The translations under genes and the position numbers were made by a program. The notes beneath the pieces were generated by a model that saw only the letters and a list, made by a program, of their open reading frames with translations, ran no database searches and was not told the DNA's origin. A DNA stretch of 64,000 bases from Cristatella mucedo (Eukaryota > Bryozoa > Phylactolaemata > Cristatellidae): positions 527,001-591,000 of the forward strand of contig WPIO01000080.1 of NCBI GenBank assembly GCA_009760855.2. Reading direction: 5' to 3'. Shown here one piece after another: positions 36,401 through 49,308 of the stretch; position 1 is the stretch's first letter; each line of letters opens with the position of its first letter.

Positions 36401-38573
36401 CCGGACCCGACATCCCACATCCGATACAGCACAAAGCCGGCATATGAACACGTCGGATGCACATGGGAATACCGACGATTCAGTGAGCCGATACTGGCCA
36501 GCGCAAATGCAGGAAAAGGGGACAGAAGGAGGGCGCCGCTTGGAGGCGCAGTCTTTGTGGCTGGAACAGCATGCATGGACAACGCCACAGGCAGGGACTG
36601 TCCGCATGCGAAGACAGCCCTCAATGGCGACTTGCCGCAAGCCACGCGCTCGTGGCAGCTTGTCACCATGGCCACAGGTGCGTGCACGCCCCCTAAACGC
36701 CACCGCGCCTGCGCGCTGTCAGCGGCGGTGACAGAAAGGTACGCCCACCTGCGCCGATAGGCGGCGCAGTGCAGCATTCAGGCGGCAGCACAGAAGCGGT
36801 CTCGGTCATTGGATGGATCTACAGTGGCTAGCGCCCGATGGAAGCCAGGGTCGCCTAGATGGCTATGCTTTTCACTGGTAACGACGCGAGAGTAATTTTC
36901 TTGCTACAATGTGGACCGAGCTACTTGTTCAGCCGTTGAAAAATTGTTTGAAGCCACAGACTGGATGAAGACCTCCCAGACAGTGATTGTGCACGGATTA
37001 ACAGCAGCCTGGCTGCAGACGAAGACGGAGACGAAAGTGACTGGGTTTGTTTCAGGAGCAGCCTGTCTGCAGACGAATATGGCTTCGGTTGTGCTTAGGC
37101 AAGGATCAGTAGCAGCGTGGCTACAGGATAAGATGGCCCCGTTAGGGAATTAATGTATCTCTGTAACTCCACAAAGCAACGAAGACTATGTGGTTGTTAC
37201 GCAGGACAGCGTTGCATAGAGCTACTACAGCCTAAGCTGCTTTTGGTACGCATTCATTAGCCTTCATCTCAAGCAACAAACAGAAAGTGAGATGCAAAGC
37301 AGAGTCGGGAGAGCAGTTTAGATAGTGAGTAGAATGAAAGTAGCAGTTAGAAACGTCGGGAAAGGATGCACTAGCCTGAACCAGCATAATAGCTGTCGTT
37401 GCGTAAGGATCTTGAAAGTGAGTTCCACGATCTCTGACCTGCAGATCAGAAACTTGTGCCGCTAATGGTGTTTAAGCTGAGGAATTGATTATCTTAATTG
37501 ATTGTCCATACAGGACACGACGACAGCTCAGCTAGGCATAAAGGAGCCAAACCTTGTCGATTAGTTTAAGGACACTGTTCTGTATTCGTTGATCAAGCGG
37601 CTGCCATTCAAGCTTTTTCAGCAAATGAGACACGTGGTCAAACCTCTGGGACTTGTAAACTGGCCTAGCAGTCATATTATTTGTGAGCGGTAATGGCAAA
37701 GTGTCTCTTTTGTATAGCTAGGCTTAAAAGGAGTTGGAGTAATTTAGTTGAGACAGAACTAAGGAGCTCGTTAAATTCTTTGCAAGCCACCGTGGAAGAC
37801 GGTTCCTAGTATTAGATACATGTAAGACGCGATGGCTAGCTGTGGAAGCTTGTTTTCTAAGTCATTGGTCAGTAGGAGCAAGGCAGCAGTGGAAGATTGC
37901 CCGGAAGTGATTGTGTACTGATCACTAGCAGCCTGTTTGAGCCAGGCTCCCAGGCTGACGCGAGCCAAAGTCAGCTTGGCTAAACGATTGCTACGCCAAC
38001 AGCTGCTGCAAGGCTGCTCCTCCGAAGAATATCGGAACCTTCCGTTGCTCACGCTGGCGAGGGCGTCCTTTTGATCGCGTCAATATTTTGCAGCAAATCG
38101 CGCGGTCTGGCCTACAGCGCTAGAGCACATTTTAGCCGTAGCTTCCCGTCATCCGGACTAGGGGAACCGGTGTTGTAAAGCAAGCCAAGTGCAAAGGTTG
38201 ATCGGCCGCGAGAACCGAAGTCACCGGAGCTAATGGCTGACGGCAAGTCGTCCGACCGCATGCCCTCATGACTGCCGATTCCGGGCCAGACCTCGCAAGA
38301 TCGCGACTCGTAGCGCCGCACCATGCCCAGCTCGCTCGCTCTCTCTCATCTGCCTCCGAACAGCAGGAGCTGCCGCCGCCACCCTCGTGCTTTTAAGCCC
38401 GAGGTTCTAAGCCACTGGGCCTTAAAGCCGAGGGCCGCTGGCTATGCTGCGGCCGACGGTCGTCCTTCCCAGGCCCTAATGCCTAATCCTAGGCCACCAC
38501 CACAGAGCCCTATCATTATAATCATCTGTGACTCACTCCGATTGTCTGACTGTCGGCGGGCACCCGTCGCTGC
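33489..38573 (+). repeat. Array unit 3 (complete, 5085 bases)
   Basis: Near-identical to unit 2. A cluster of changes lies at 35573-35690 (extra GGTT, extra GTT and several substitutions within about 110 bases). Confidence 0.85.
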
Positions 38574-41500
38574 TGACCGACCACATTTAAAAAACGTTCA
38601 TTTTTGGGGGTTTATTCTGCTGACACTATTTTCGTGCTGCCACTAAAAGTATGTGGATGCTGATCCAGTGCCTCTCACCTCGAACCATGTATTGCTTGTT
38701 GTCGTTGAGCATGTTACCACTAAACATGTGATTAGGCTCCCCATGAAGGAAAAAATGTAAAGGGCCAAGTTCACTGCGGGTGCATGAAAACAATTATTAT
38801 TATTTTTAGCATTATTTAATTAAACTCGAACAGGTCCATGAACTGGCCAGACTCTCTTCCTGTACCCTCGCACAGACCAGGGATGGTTTGGTCCCAATTG
38901 CAAGGTTCTTACTTTTAGCGATTGAGGTCAATGTGAATGTGTTTGATGACCTAGGTCATTGGCACGTGCCCCGTGGCATATGTGTAGCCCCTGAATAAAG
39001 ATTAGTTTATCGTATGATGCTATTAAGACTGTATATATATATACACATATATATATATATATATATATGTGTGTGTATATATATATATATACAATATTAA
39101 TGATAGCCAGACTAGTTTCTGTACTAATCGTAACGTCTGAGATGCCTCTGCTATAACGTGTCACATAATTCTAATGTATTTGCATTCTGTGTAATTGGTG
39201 TCATGTGATTTCAATGAAGATTTAAGTCCAATTGATCGATGTAAAGCCCGGCAGTAAACTGTTTGCACTTCAAACCACAATAGTGATAGGAATCATATAT
39301 CTTCATACCAGATGCTCAGAGAACTTAATCGGTTTCTAGAAACGTCATACGTGCTGTAAACGACGAATTACCCTAAATTTAGTGACAACATACACAATAT
39401 GTTGTCATGCATAATATGGTTAGTGATAACCTGCACAGTGTCTGCACGCATAAGCACTAAGGATACTTCACACGGAATCAGCAAACGATGTCAGCAAAAT
39501 AACCTGCACAGTGTCTGCACGCATAAGAACAAAGGACACATCACACGGAATCAGCTAAATAGGTGAGTAACAGGTGCGTTTTAGCTTTTGTTATTGGCAT
39601 CAAGTCAGGGAGAGTCACGAAGTCAATGTAAGTTCAAGGCTTTAGGAACATGTGACCTGAAGGGATGATTTCAGAAGTATTTGAGGTTAGTTCACAGAAC
39701 GGCAAAGCGATATGAGTAAGATGAGCAGTTAGTACGATGCCTAATCTGGTATGGGAGTAGTTCTGATATGTAAGCTGGAGCCCGAGAATAGAGGAACCTA
39801 AAATTTTGTACAATGAAATACTCTGAAGCCAGCACTCTGCTTATTGGGTGCAGTGCAGGTCAGCGAAAAACCAGTTCAATGGGGCTACTGCAATGCTTCG
39901 TCAGATAAGTTTAACTGACGAGTTTTGCAGCAGCTGGAAATTCGTGATTGCATAGGTTTGCAGACCTGCAAGTAATAAGTTACTCAAGTCGAGGTGGGAT
40001 GTCATTAGTGTGGATTAGTGTCATGTGCGCATTTGTGTCACATGTACATGGGCCAGCTTGGATGAAGAGTCACTTTCTATTCAGGCCCCAAATATTGCAT
40101 TGTCATTCAGGTAAAAGTAGACAAACTTCACTCTAGAGCTGAAGCTGTCGTTTTTTGAAACTTCACTTTGAAACAGGACACCTAGATTTTGTTCGGATAC
40201 CCCAGGAAATATGCTGACAGAGCCTGGTTTGAACCTTAATTTTTCTAATTTCTGAGTAACTGGTTTGGTCAGTAACTAATAAGTTAGGTTTACTGTTATT
40301 CATGTCGAGAAAATCTACTGCCATCCGTATGCCAACGTGCAGCCATACATGCAGTTATACATGCGGTTACATACATGCAGTTACATGAGTTATTGCGAGT
40401 GGTGAGCTGAAAGGCTGGGGGATCAAGGCAATGAGACAGCAATCATTCATCTACATAGCAGTGAAATTCCAGATGGTGCTGGGCGACCGTATCGGCAAGA
40501 GGGAGGGTTTACATTGTGAAAAGATGCAGACCACGCACACAGCCCTGGGTACATCCAACTTTGTAGAGGTTAGTAGGATGTTTGCTGCCCGTTCGTTAGC
40601 CTCCCAGAATGCGCTTGTGCGAATATTCGCAACGTGCCGTGCGTCTCCATGTGTCTTTGTTGGTTACTGGCTGCGCGGTTAGTTTTGTATTTTCGAAGCC
40701 ACCATTATCTACTATGCTATCGCTCGTTCGGGCATTGCTGAGTAATTGTCCAGTTGTCCTACTTTTCCCCATGCGGCGGCAGTACTGCAAGACACTCCAG
40801 ACTTTTGCAATTGAGCATTGGCTATATCTACCTAATTTCACTTGCATAGCGCTCTAAGACAGCTTACGCCACGCGGCTCGAGCCCTGGATCTCAGCCATA
40901 TCATGGTCGGGATGACTGCCTTTAACCACTGGGTCAAAACGGTCATTCGAGCGCCTGTATTGGCTGCTCTATGTGAGTCCTAATGAAAAACTGAATTAAA
41001 TACAATTCAATCAGCTCAATCATTCGGCTTCAAACATTAGCTCATACTGATACTGTGGTTCTTCTGAGCCATCGCGAAATGCTTGCAAGTTGAGGTGCTA
41101 GCGCCAGCCGGCATAGCTTAGCCTTTCGTCTAAACATTGCACGGTGCTAGGTTGATGCGCACGCACAGCTACCGTTTTAATAGCATCATGGTAGTAATGA
41201 CTGCTAATAGTGACTAGCCCATGCAGACGTAGTCACAGATGCCACGCTATGCGCGCTGCGATCAATCAGCCAGATATCATCGGCGATCTCGTGACGGCGA
41301 TCCATCAGCGCCGGGGCGCCCATTAGCCTCACTGTGGACCAAATGGGGGTAGGGAAGGCGGCCCGACTCGAAGTCAAGCCGCTGCTCACTACTGCAACGG
41401 AATCCATGCCAGAGATGAGCCGTGTCTGACAAGGAAAGTGCACCCGCATGCGGCTACTTTTTTTCTCGCAGAGCCGAGGAAAACGGCCGGACCCGACATC

Positions 41501-43682
41501 CCACATCCGATACAGCACAAAGCCGGCATATGAACACGTCGGATGCACATGGGAATACCGACGATTCAGTGAGCCGATACTGGCCAGCGCAAATGCAGGA
41601 AAAGGGGACAGAAGGAGGGCGCCGCTTGGAGGCGCAGTCTTTGTGGCTGGAACAGCATGCATGGACAAACGCCACAGGCAGGGACTGTCCGCATGCGAAG
41701 ACAGCCCTCAATGGCGACTTGCCGCAAGCCACGCGCTCGTGGCAGCTTGTCACCATGGCCACAGGTGCGTGCACGCCCCCTAAACGCCACCGCGCCTGCG
41801 CGCTGTCAGCGGCGGTGAGGCGCCAGAAAGGTACGCCCACCTGCGCCGATAGGCGGCGCAGTGCAGCATTCAGGCGGCAGCACAGAAGCGGTCTCGGTCA
41901 TTGGATGGATCTACAGTGGCTAGCGCCCGATGGAAGCCAGGGTCGCCTAGATGGGCTATGCTTTTTTTCACTGGTAACGACGCGAGAGTACTTTTCTTGC
42001 TACAATGTGGACCGAGCTACTTGTTCAGCCGTTGAAAAATTGTTTGAAGCCACAGACTGGATGAAGACCTCCCAGACAGTGATTGTGCACGGATTAACAG
42101 CAGCCTGGCTGCAGACGAAGACGGAGACGAAAGTGACTGGGTTTGTTTCAGGAGCAGCCTGTCTGCAGACGAATATGGCTTCGGTTGTGCTTAGGCAAGG
42201 ATCAGTAGCAGCGTGGCTACAGGATAAGATGGCCCCGTTAGGGAATTAATGTATCTCTGTAACTCCACAAAGCAACGAAGACTATGTGGTTGTTACGCAG
42301 GACAGCGTTGCATAGAGCTACTACAGCCTAAGCTGCTTTTGGTACGCATTCATTAGCCTTCATCTCAAGCAAACAAACAGAAAGTGAGATGCAAAGCAGA
42401 GTCGGGAGAGAGCCAGTTTTTAGATAGTGAGTAGAATGAAAGTAGCAGTTAGAAAACGTCGGGAAAGGATGCACTAGCCTGAACCAGCATAATAGCTGTC
42501 GTTGCGTAAGGATCTTGAAAGGTGAGTTCCACGATCTCTGACCTGCAGATCAGAAACTTGTGCCGCTAATGGTGTTTAAGCTGAGGAATTGATTATCTTA
42601 ATTGATTGTCCATACAGGACACGAGGACAGCTCAGCTAGGCATAAAGGAGCCAAACCTTGTCGATTAGTTTAAGGACACTGTTCTGTATTCGTTGATCAA
42701 GCGGCTGCCATTCAAGCGTTTTTTCAGCAAATGAGACACGTGGTCAAACCTCTGGGACTTGTAAACTGGCCTAGCAGTCATATTATGTGTGAGCGGTAAT
42801 GGCAAAGTGTCTCTTTTTGTATAGCTAGGCTTAAAAGGAGTTGGAGTAATTTAGTTGAGACAGAACTAAGGAGCTCGTTAAATTCTTTGCAAGCCCACGT
42901 GGAAGACGGTTCCTAGTATTAGATACATGTAAGACGCGATGGCTAGCTGTGGAAGCTTGTTTTCTAAGTCATTGGTCAGTAGGAGCAAGGCAGCAGTGGA
43001 AGATTGCCCGGAAGTGATTGTGTACTGATCACTAGCAGCCTGTTTGAGAGCAGGCTCCCAGGCTGACGCGAGCCAAAGTCAGCTTGGCTAAACGATTGCT
43101 ACGCCAACAGCTGCTGCAAGGCTGCTCCTCCGAAGAATATCGGAACCTTCCGTTGCTCACGCTGGCGAGGGCGTCCTTTTTGATCGCGTCAATATTTTGC
43201 AGCAAATCGCGCGGTCTGGCTACAGCGCTAGAGCACATTTTAGCCGTAGCTTCCCGTCATCCGGACTAGGGGAACCGGTGTTGTAAAGCAAGCCAAAGTG
43301 CAAAAGGTTGATCGCGCCGCGAGAACCGAAGTCACCGGAGCTAATGGCTGACGGCAAGTCGTCCGACCGCATGCCTCATGACTGCCGATTCCGGGCCAGA
43401 CCTCGCAAGATCGCGACTCGTAGCGCCGCACCATGCCCAGCTCGCTCGCTCTCTCTCATCTGCCTCCGAACAGCAGGAGCTGCCGCCGCCACCCTCGTGC
43501 TTTTAAGCCCGAGGTTCTAAGCCACTGGGCCTTTAAGCCGAGGGCCGCTGGCTATGCTGCGGCCGACGGTCGTCCTTCCCAGGCCCTAATGCCTAATCCT
43601 AGGCCACCACCACAGAGCCCTATCATTATAATCATCTGTGACTCACTCCGATTGTCTGACTGTCGGCGGGCACCGTCGCTGC
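38574..43682 (+). repeat. Array unit 4 (complete, 5109 bases)
   Basis: Near-identical to the others in its first 2.2 kb. From about 40.8 kb it carries many one-base homopolymer insertions, which fuse or break open frames seen in other units (for example a 275-codon frame at 41422-42249 that exists only here). Confidence 0.85.
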
Positions 43683-44157
43683 TGACCGACCACATTTAAA
43701 AAAACGTTCATTTTTGGGGGGTTTATTCTGCTGACACTATTTTTCGTGCTGCCACTAAAAGTATGTGGATGCTGATCCAGTGCCTCTCACCTCGAACCAT
43801 GTATTGCTTGTTGTCGTTGAGCATGTTACCACTAAACATGTGATTAGGCTCCCCATGAAGGAAAAAATGTAAAGGGCCAAGTTCACTGCGGGTGCATGAA
43901 AACAATTATTATTATTTTTAGCATTATTTAATTAAACTCGAACAGGTCCATGAACTGGCCAGACTCTCTTCCTGTACCCTCGCACAGACCAGGGATGGTT
44001 TGGTCCCAATTGCAAGGTTCTTACTTTTAGCGATTGAGGTCAATGTGAATGTGTTTGATGACTAGGTCATTGGCACGTGCCGCGTTGCATATGTGTAGCC
44101 CCTGAATAAAGATTAGTTTATCGTATGATGCTATTAAGACTGTATATATATATACAC

Positions 44158-44189
<32 letters not shown>

Positions 44190-47100
44190 ATATATATATA
44201 TATATACAATATTAATGATAGCCAGACTAGTTTCTGTACTAATCGTAACGTCTGAGATGCCTCTGCTATAACGTGTCACATAATTCTAATGTATTTGCAT
44301 TCTGTGTAATTGGTGTCATGTGATTTCAATGAAGATTTAAGTCCAATTGATCGATGTAAAGCCCGGCAGTAAACTGTTTGCACTTCAAACCACAATAGTG
44401 ATAGGAATCATATATCTTCATACCAGATGCTCAGAGAACTTAATCGGTTTCTAGAAACGTCATACGTGCTGTAAACGACGAATTACCCTAAATTTTAGTG
44501 ACCAACATACACAATATGTTGTCATGCATAATATGGTTAGTGATAACCTGCACAGTGTCTGCACGCATAAGCACTAAGGATACTTCACACGGAATCAGCA
44601 AACGATGTCAGCAAATAACCTGCACAGTGTCTGCCACGCATAAGAACAAAGGGACACATCACACGGAATCAGCTAAATAGGTGAGTAAACAGGTGCGTTT
44701 TAGCTTTTGTTATTGGCATCAAGTCAGGGAGAGTCACGAAGTCAATGTAAGTTCAAGGCTTTAGGAACATGTGACCTGAAGGGATGATTTCAGAAGTATT
44801 TGAGGTTAGTTCACAGAACGGCACAAGCGATATGAGTAAGATGAGCAGTTAGTACGATGCCTAATCTGGTATGGGAGTAGTTCTGATATGTAAGCTGGAG
44901 CCCGAGAATAGAGGAACCTAAAATTTTGTACAATGAAATACTCTGAAGCCAGCACTCTGCTTATTGGGTGCAGTGCAGGTCAGCGAAAAACCAGTTCAAT
45001 GGGGCTACTGCAATGCTTCGTCAGATAAGTTTAACTGACGAGTTTTGCAGCAGCTGGAAATTCGTGATTGCATAGGTTTGCAGACCTGCAAGTAATAAGT
45101 TACTCAAGTCGAGGTGGGATGTCATTAGTGTGGATTAGTGTCCATGTGCGCATTTGTGTCACATGTACATGGGCCAGCTTGGATGAAGAGTCACTTTCTA
45201 TTCAGGCCCCCAATATTGCATTGTCATTTCAGGTAAAAGTAGACAAACTTCACTCTAGAGCTGAAGCTGTCGTTTTTTGAAACTTCACTTTGAAACAGGA
45301 CACCTAGATTTTGTTCGGATACCCCAGGAAATATGCTGACAGAGCCTGGTTTGAACCTTAATTTTTCTAATTTCTGAGTAACTGGTTTTGGGTCAGTAAC
45401 TAATAAGTTAGGTTTTACTGTTATTCATGTCGAGAAAATCTACTGCCATCCGTATGCCAACGTGCAGCCATACATGCAGTTATACATGCGGTTACATACA
45501 TGCAGTTACATGAGTTATTGCGAGTGGTGAGCTGAAAGGCTGGGGGATCAAGGCAATGAGACAGCAATCATTCATCTACATAGCAGTGAAATTCCAGATG
45601 GTGCTGGGCGACCGTATCGGCAAGAGGGAGGGTTTACATTGTGAAAAGATGCAGACCACGCACACAGCCCTGGGTACATCCAACTTTGTAGAGGTTAGTA
45701 GGATGTTTGCTGCCCGTTCGTTAGCCTCCCAGAATGCGCTTGTGCGAATATTCGCAACGTGCCGTGCGTCTCCATGTGTCTTTGTTGGTTACTGGCTGCG
45801 CGCGGTTAGTTTTGTATTTTCGAAGCCACCATTATCTACTATGCTATCGCTCGTTCGGGCATTGCTGAGTAATTGTCCAGTTGTCCTACTTTTCCCCATG
45901 CGGCGGCAGTACTGCAAGACACTCCAGACTTTTGCAATTGAGCATTGGCTATATCTACCTAATTCACTTGCATAGCGCTCTAAGAAAGCTTACGCCACGC
46001 GGCTCGAGTCCTGGATCTCAGCCATATCATGGTCGGGATGACTGCCTTTAACCACTGGGTCAAACCGGTCATTCGAGCTCCTGTATTGGCTGCTCTATGT
46101 GAGTCCTAATGAAAACTGAATTAAATACAATTCAATCAGCTCAATCATTCGGCTTCAAACATTAGCTCATACTGATACTGTGGTTCTTCTGAGCCATCGC
46201 CCCCCCCCCGAAATTCTTGCAAGTTGAGGTGCTAGCGCCAGCCGGCATAGCTTAGCCTTTCGTCTAAACATTGCACGGTGCTAGGTTGATGCGCACAGCA
46301 CAGCTACCGTTTTAATAGCATCATGGTAGTAATGACTGCTAATAGTGACTAGCCCATGCAGACGTAGTCACAGATGCCACGCTATGCGCGCTGCGATCGA
46401 TCAGCCAGATATCATCGGCGATATCGTGACGGCGATCCATCAGCGCCGGGCGCCCATTAGCCTCACTGTGGACCAAATGGGGTAGGGAAGGCGGCCCGAC
46501 TCGAAGTCAAGCCGCTGCTCTCACTACTGCAACGGAATCCATGCCAGAGATGAGCCGTGTCTGACAAGGAAAGTGCACCCGCATGCGGCTACTTTTTCTC
46601 GCAGAGCCGAGGAAAACGGCCGGACCCGACATCCCACATCCGATACAGCACAAAGCCGGCATATGAACACGTCGGATGCACATGGGAATACCGACGATTC
46701 AGTGAGACGATACTGGCCAGCGCAAATGCAGGAAAAGGGGACAGAAGGAGGGCGCCGCTTGGAGGCGCAGTCTTTGTGGCTGGAACAGCATGCATGGACA
46801 ACGCCACAGGCAGGGACTGTCCGCATGCGAAGACAGCCCTCAATGGCGACTTGCCGCAAGCCACGCGCTCGTGGCAGCTTGTCACCATGGCCACAGGTGC
46901 GTGCACGCCCCCTAAACGCCACCGCGCCTGCGCGCTGTCAGCGGCGGTGACAGAAAGGTACGCCCACCTGCGCCGATAGGCGGCGCAGTGCAGCATTCAG
47001 GCGGCAGCACAGAAGCGGTCTCGGTCATTGGATGGATCTACAGTGGCTAGCGCCCGATGGAAGCCAGGGTCGCCTAGATGGCTATGCTTTTCACTGGTAA

Positions 47101-48799
47101 CGACGCGAGAGTAATTTTCTTGCTACAATGTGGACCGAGCTACTTGTTCAGCCGTTGAAAAAATTGTTTGAAGCCACAGACTGGATGAAGACCTCCCAGA
47201 CAGTGATTGTGCACGGATTAACAGCAGCCTGGCTGCAGACGAAGACGGAGACGAAAGTGACTGGGTTTGTTTCAGGAGCAGCCTGTCTGCAGACGAATAT
47301 GGGCTTCGGTTGTGCTTAGGCAAGGATCAGTAGCAGCGTGGCTACAGGATAAGATGGCCCCGTTAGGGAATTAATGTATCTCTGTAACTCCACAAAGCAA
47401 CGAAGACTATGTGGTTGTTACGCAGGACAGCGTTTTGCATAGAGCTACTACAGCCTAAGCTGCTTTTGGTACGCATTCATTAGCCTTCATCTCAAGCAAC
47501 AAACAGAAAGTGAGATGCAAAGCAGAGTCGGGGAGAGCAGTTTAGATAGTGAGTAGAATGAAAGTAGCAGTTAGAAACGTCGGGAAAGGATGCACTAGCC
47601 TGAACCAGCATAATAGCTGTCGTTGCGTAAGGATCTTGAAAGTGAGTTCCACGATCTCTGACCTGCAGATCAGAAACTTGTGCCGCTAATGGTGTTTAAG
47701 CTGAGGAATTGATTATCTTAATTGATTGTCCATACAGGACACGAGGACAGCTCAGCTAGGCATAAAGGAGCCAAACCTTGTCGATTAGTTTAAGGACACT
47801 GTTCTGTATTCGTTGATCAAGCGGCTGCCATTCAAGCTTTTTCAGCAAATGAGACACGTGGTCAAACCTCTGGGACTTGTAAACTGGCCTAGCAGTCATA
47901 TTATTTGTGAGCGGTAATGGCAAAGTGTCTCTTTTGTATAGCTAGGCTTAAAAGGAGTTGGAGTAATTTAGTTGAGACAGAACTAAGGAGCTCGTTAAAT
48001 TCTTTGCAAGCCACCGTGGAAGACGGTTTCCTAGTATTAGATACATGTAAGACGCGATGGCTAGCTGTGGAAGCTTGTTTTCTAAGTCATTGGTCAGTAG
48101 GAGCAAGGCAGCAGTGGAAGATTGCCCGGAAGTGATTGTGTACTGATCACTAGCAGCCTGTTTGAGCCAGGCTCCCAGGCTGACGCGAGCCAAAGTCAGC
48201 TTGGCTAAACGATTGCTACGCCAACAGCTGCTGCAAGGCTGCTCCTCCGAAGAATATCGGAACCTTCCGTTGCTCACGCTGGCGAGGGCGTCCTTTTGAT
48301 CGCGTCAATATTTTGCAGCAAATCGCGCGGTCTGGCCTACAGCGCTAGAGCACATTTTAGCCGTAGCTTCCCGTCATCCGGACTAGGGGAACCGGTGTTG
48401 TAAAGCAAGCCAAGTGCAAAGGTTGATCGGCCGCGAGAACCGAAGTCACCGGAGCTAATGGCTGACGGCAAGTCGTCCGACCGCATGCCTCATGACTGCC
48501 GATTCCGGGCCAGACCTCGCAAGATCGCGACTCGTAGCGCCGCACCATGCCCAGCTCGCTCGCTCTCTCTCATCTCTGCCTCCGAACAGCAGGAGCTGCC
48601 GCCGCCACCCTCGTGCTTTTAAGCCCGAGGTTCTAAGCCACTGGGCCTTTAAGCCGAGGGCCGCTGGCTATGCTGCGGCCGACGGTCGTCCTTCCCAGGC
48701 CCTAATGCCTAATCCTAGGCCACCACCACAGAGCCCTATCATTATAATCATCTGTGACTCACTCCGATTGTCTGACTGTCGGCGGGCACCCGTCGCTGC
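43683..48799 (+). repeat. Array unit 5 (complete, 5117 bases)
   Basis: Its first half has the same kind of homopolymer insertions as unit 4, ending with a run of ten C at about 46200-46209. The second half is close to unit 6 (shared CGATCGATC at about 46395). Confidence 0.85.
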
Positions 48800-49274
48800 T
48801 GACCGACCACATTTAAAAAACGTTCATTTTTGGGGGTTTATTCTGCTGACACTATTTTCGTGCTGCCACTAAAAGTATGTGGATGCTGATCCAGTGCCTC
48901 TCACCTCGAACCATGTATTGCTTGTTGTCGTTGAGCATGTTACCACTAAACATGTGATTAGGCTCCCCCATGAAGGAAAAAATGTAAAGGGCCAAGTTCA
49001 CTGCGGGTGCATGAAAACAATTATTATTATTTTTAGCATTATTTAATTAAACTCGAACAGGTCCATGAACTGGCCAGACTCTCTTCCTGTACCCTCGCAC
49101 AGACCAGGGATGGTTTGGTCCCAATTGCAAGGTTCTTACTTTTAGCGATTGAGGTCAATGTGAATGTGTTTTGATGACCTAGGTCATTGGCACGTGCCCC
49201 GTGGCATATGTGTAGCCCCTGAATAAAGATTAGTTTATCGTATGATGCTATTAAGACTGTATATATATATACAC

Positions 49275-49308
<34 letters not shown>

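Noticed and set aside
41422-42249. 275-codon frame in array unit 4
   Set aside because: Exists only because of single-base insertions that look like sequencing errors; other units break it.
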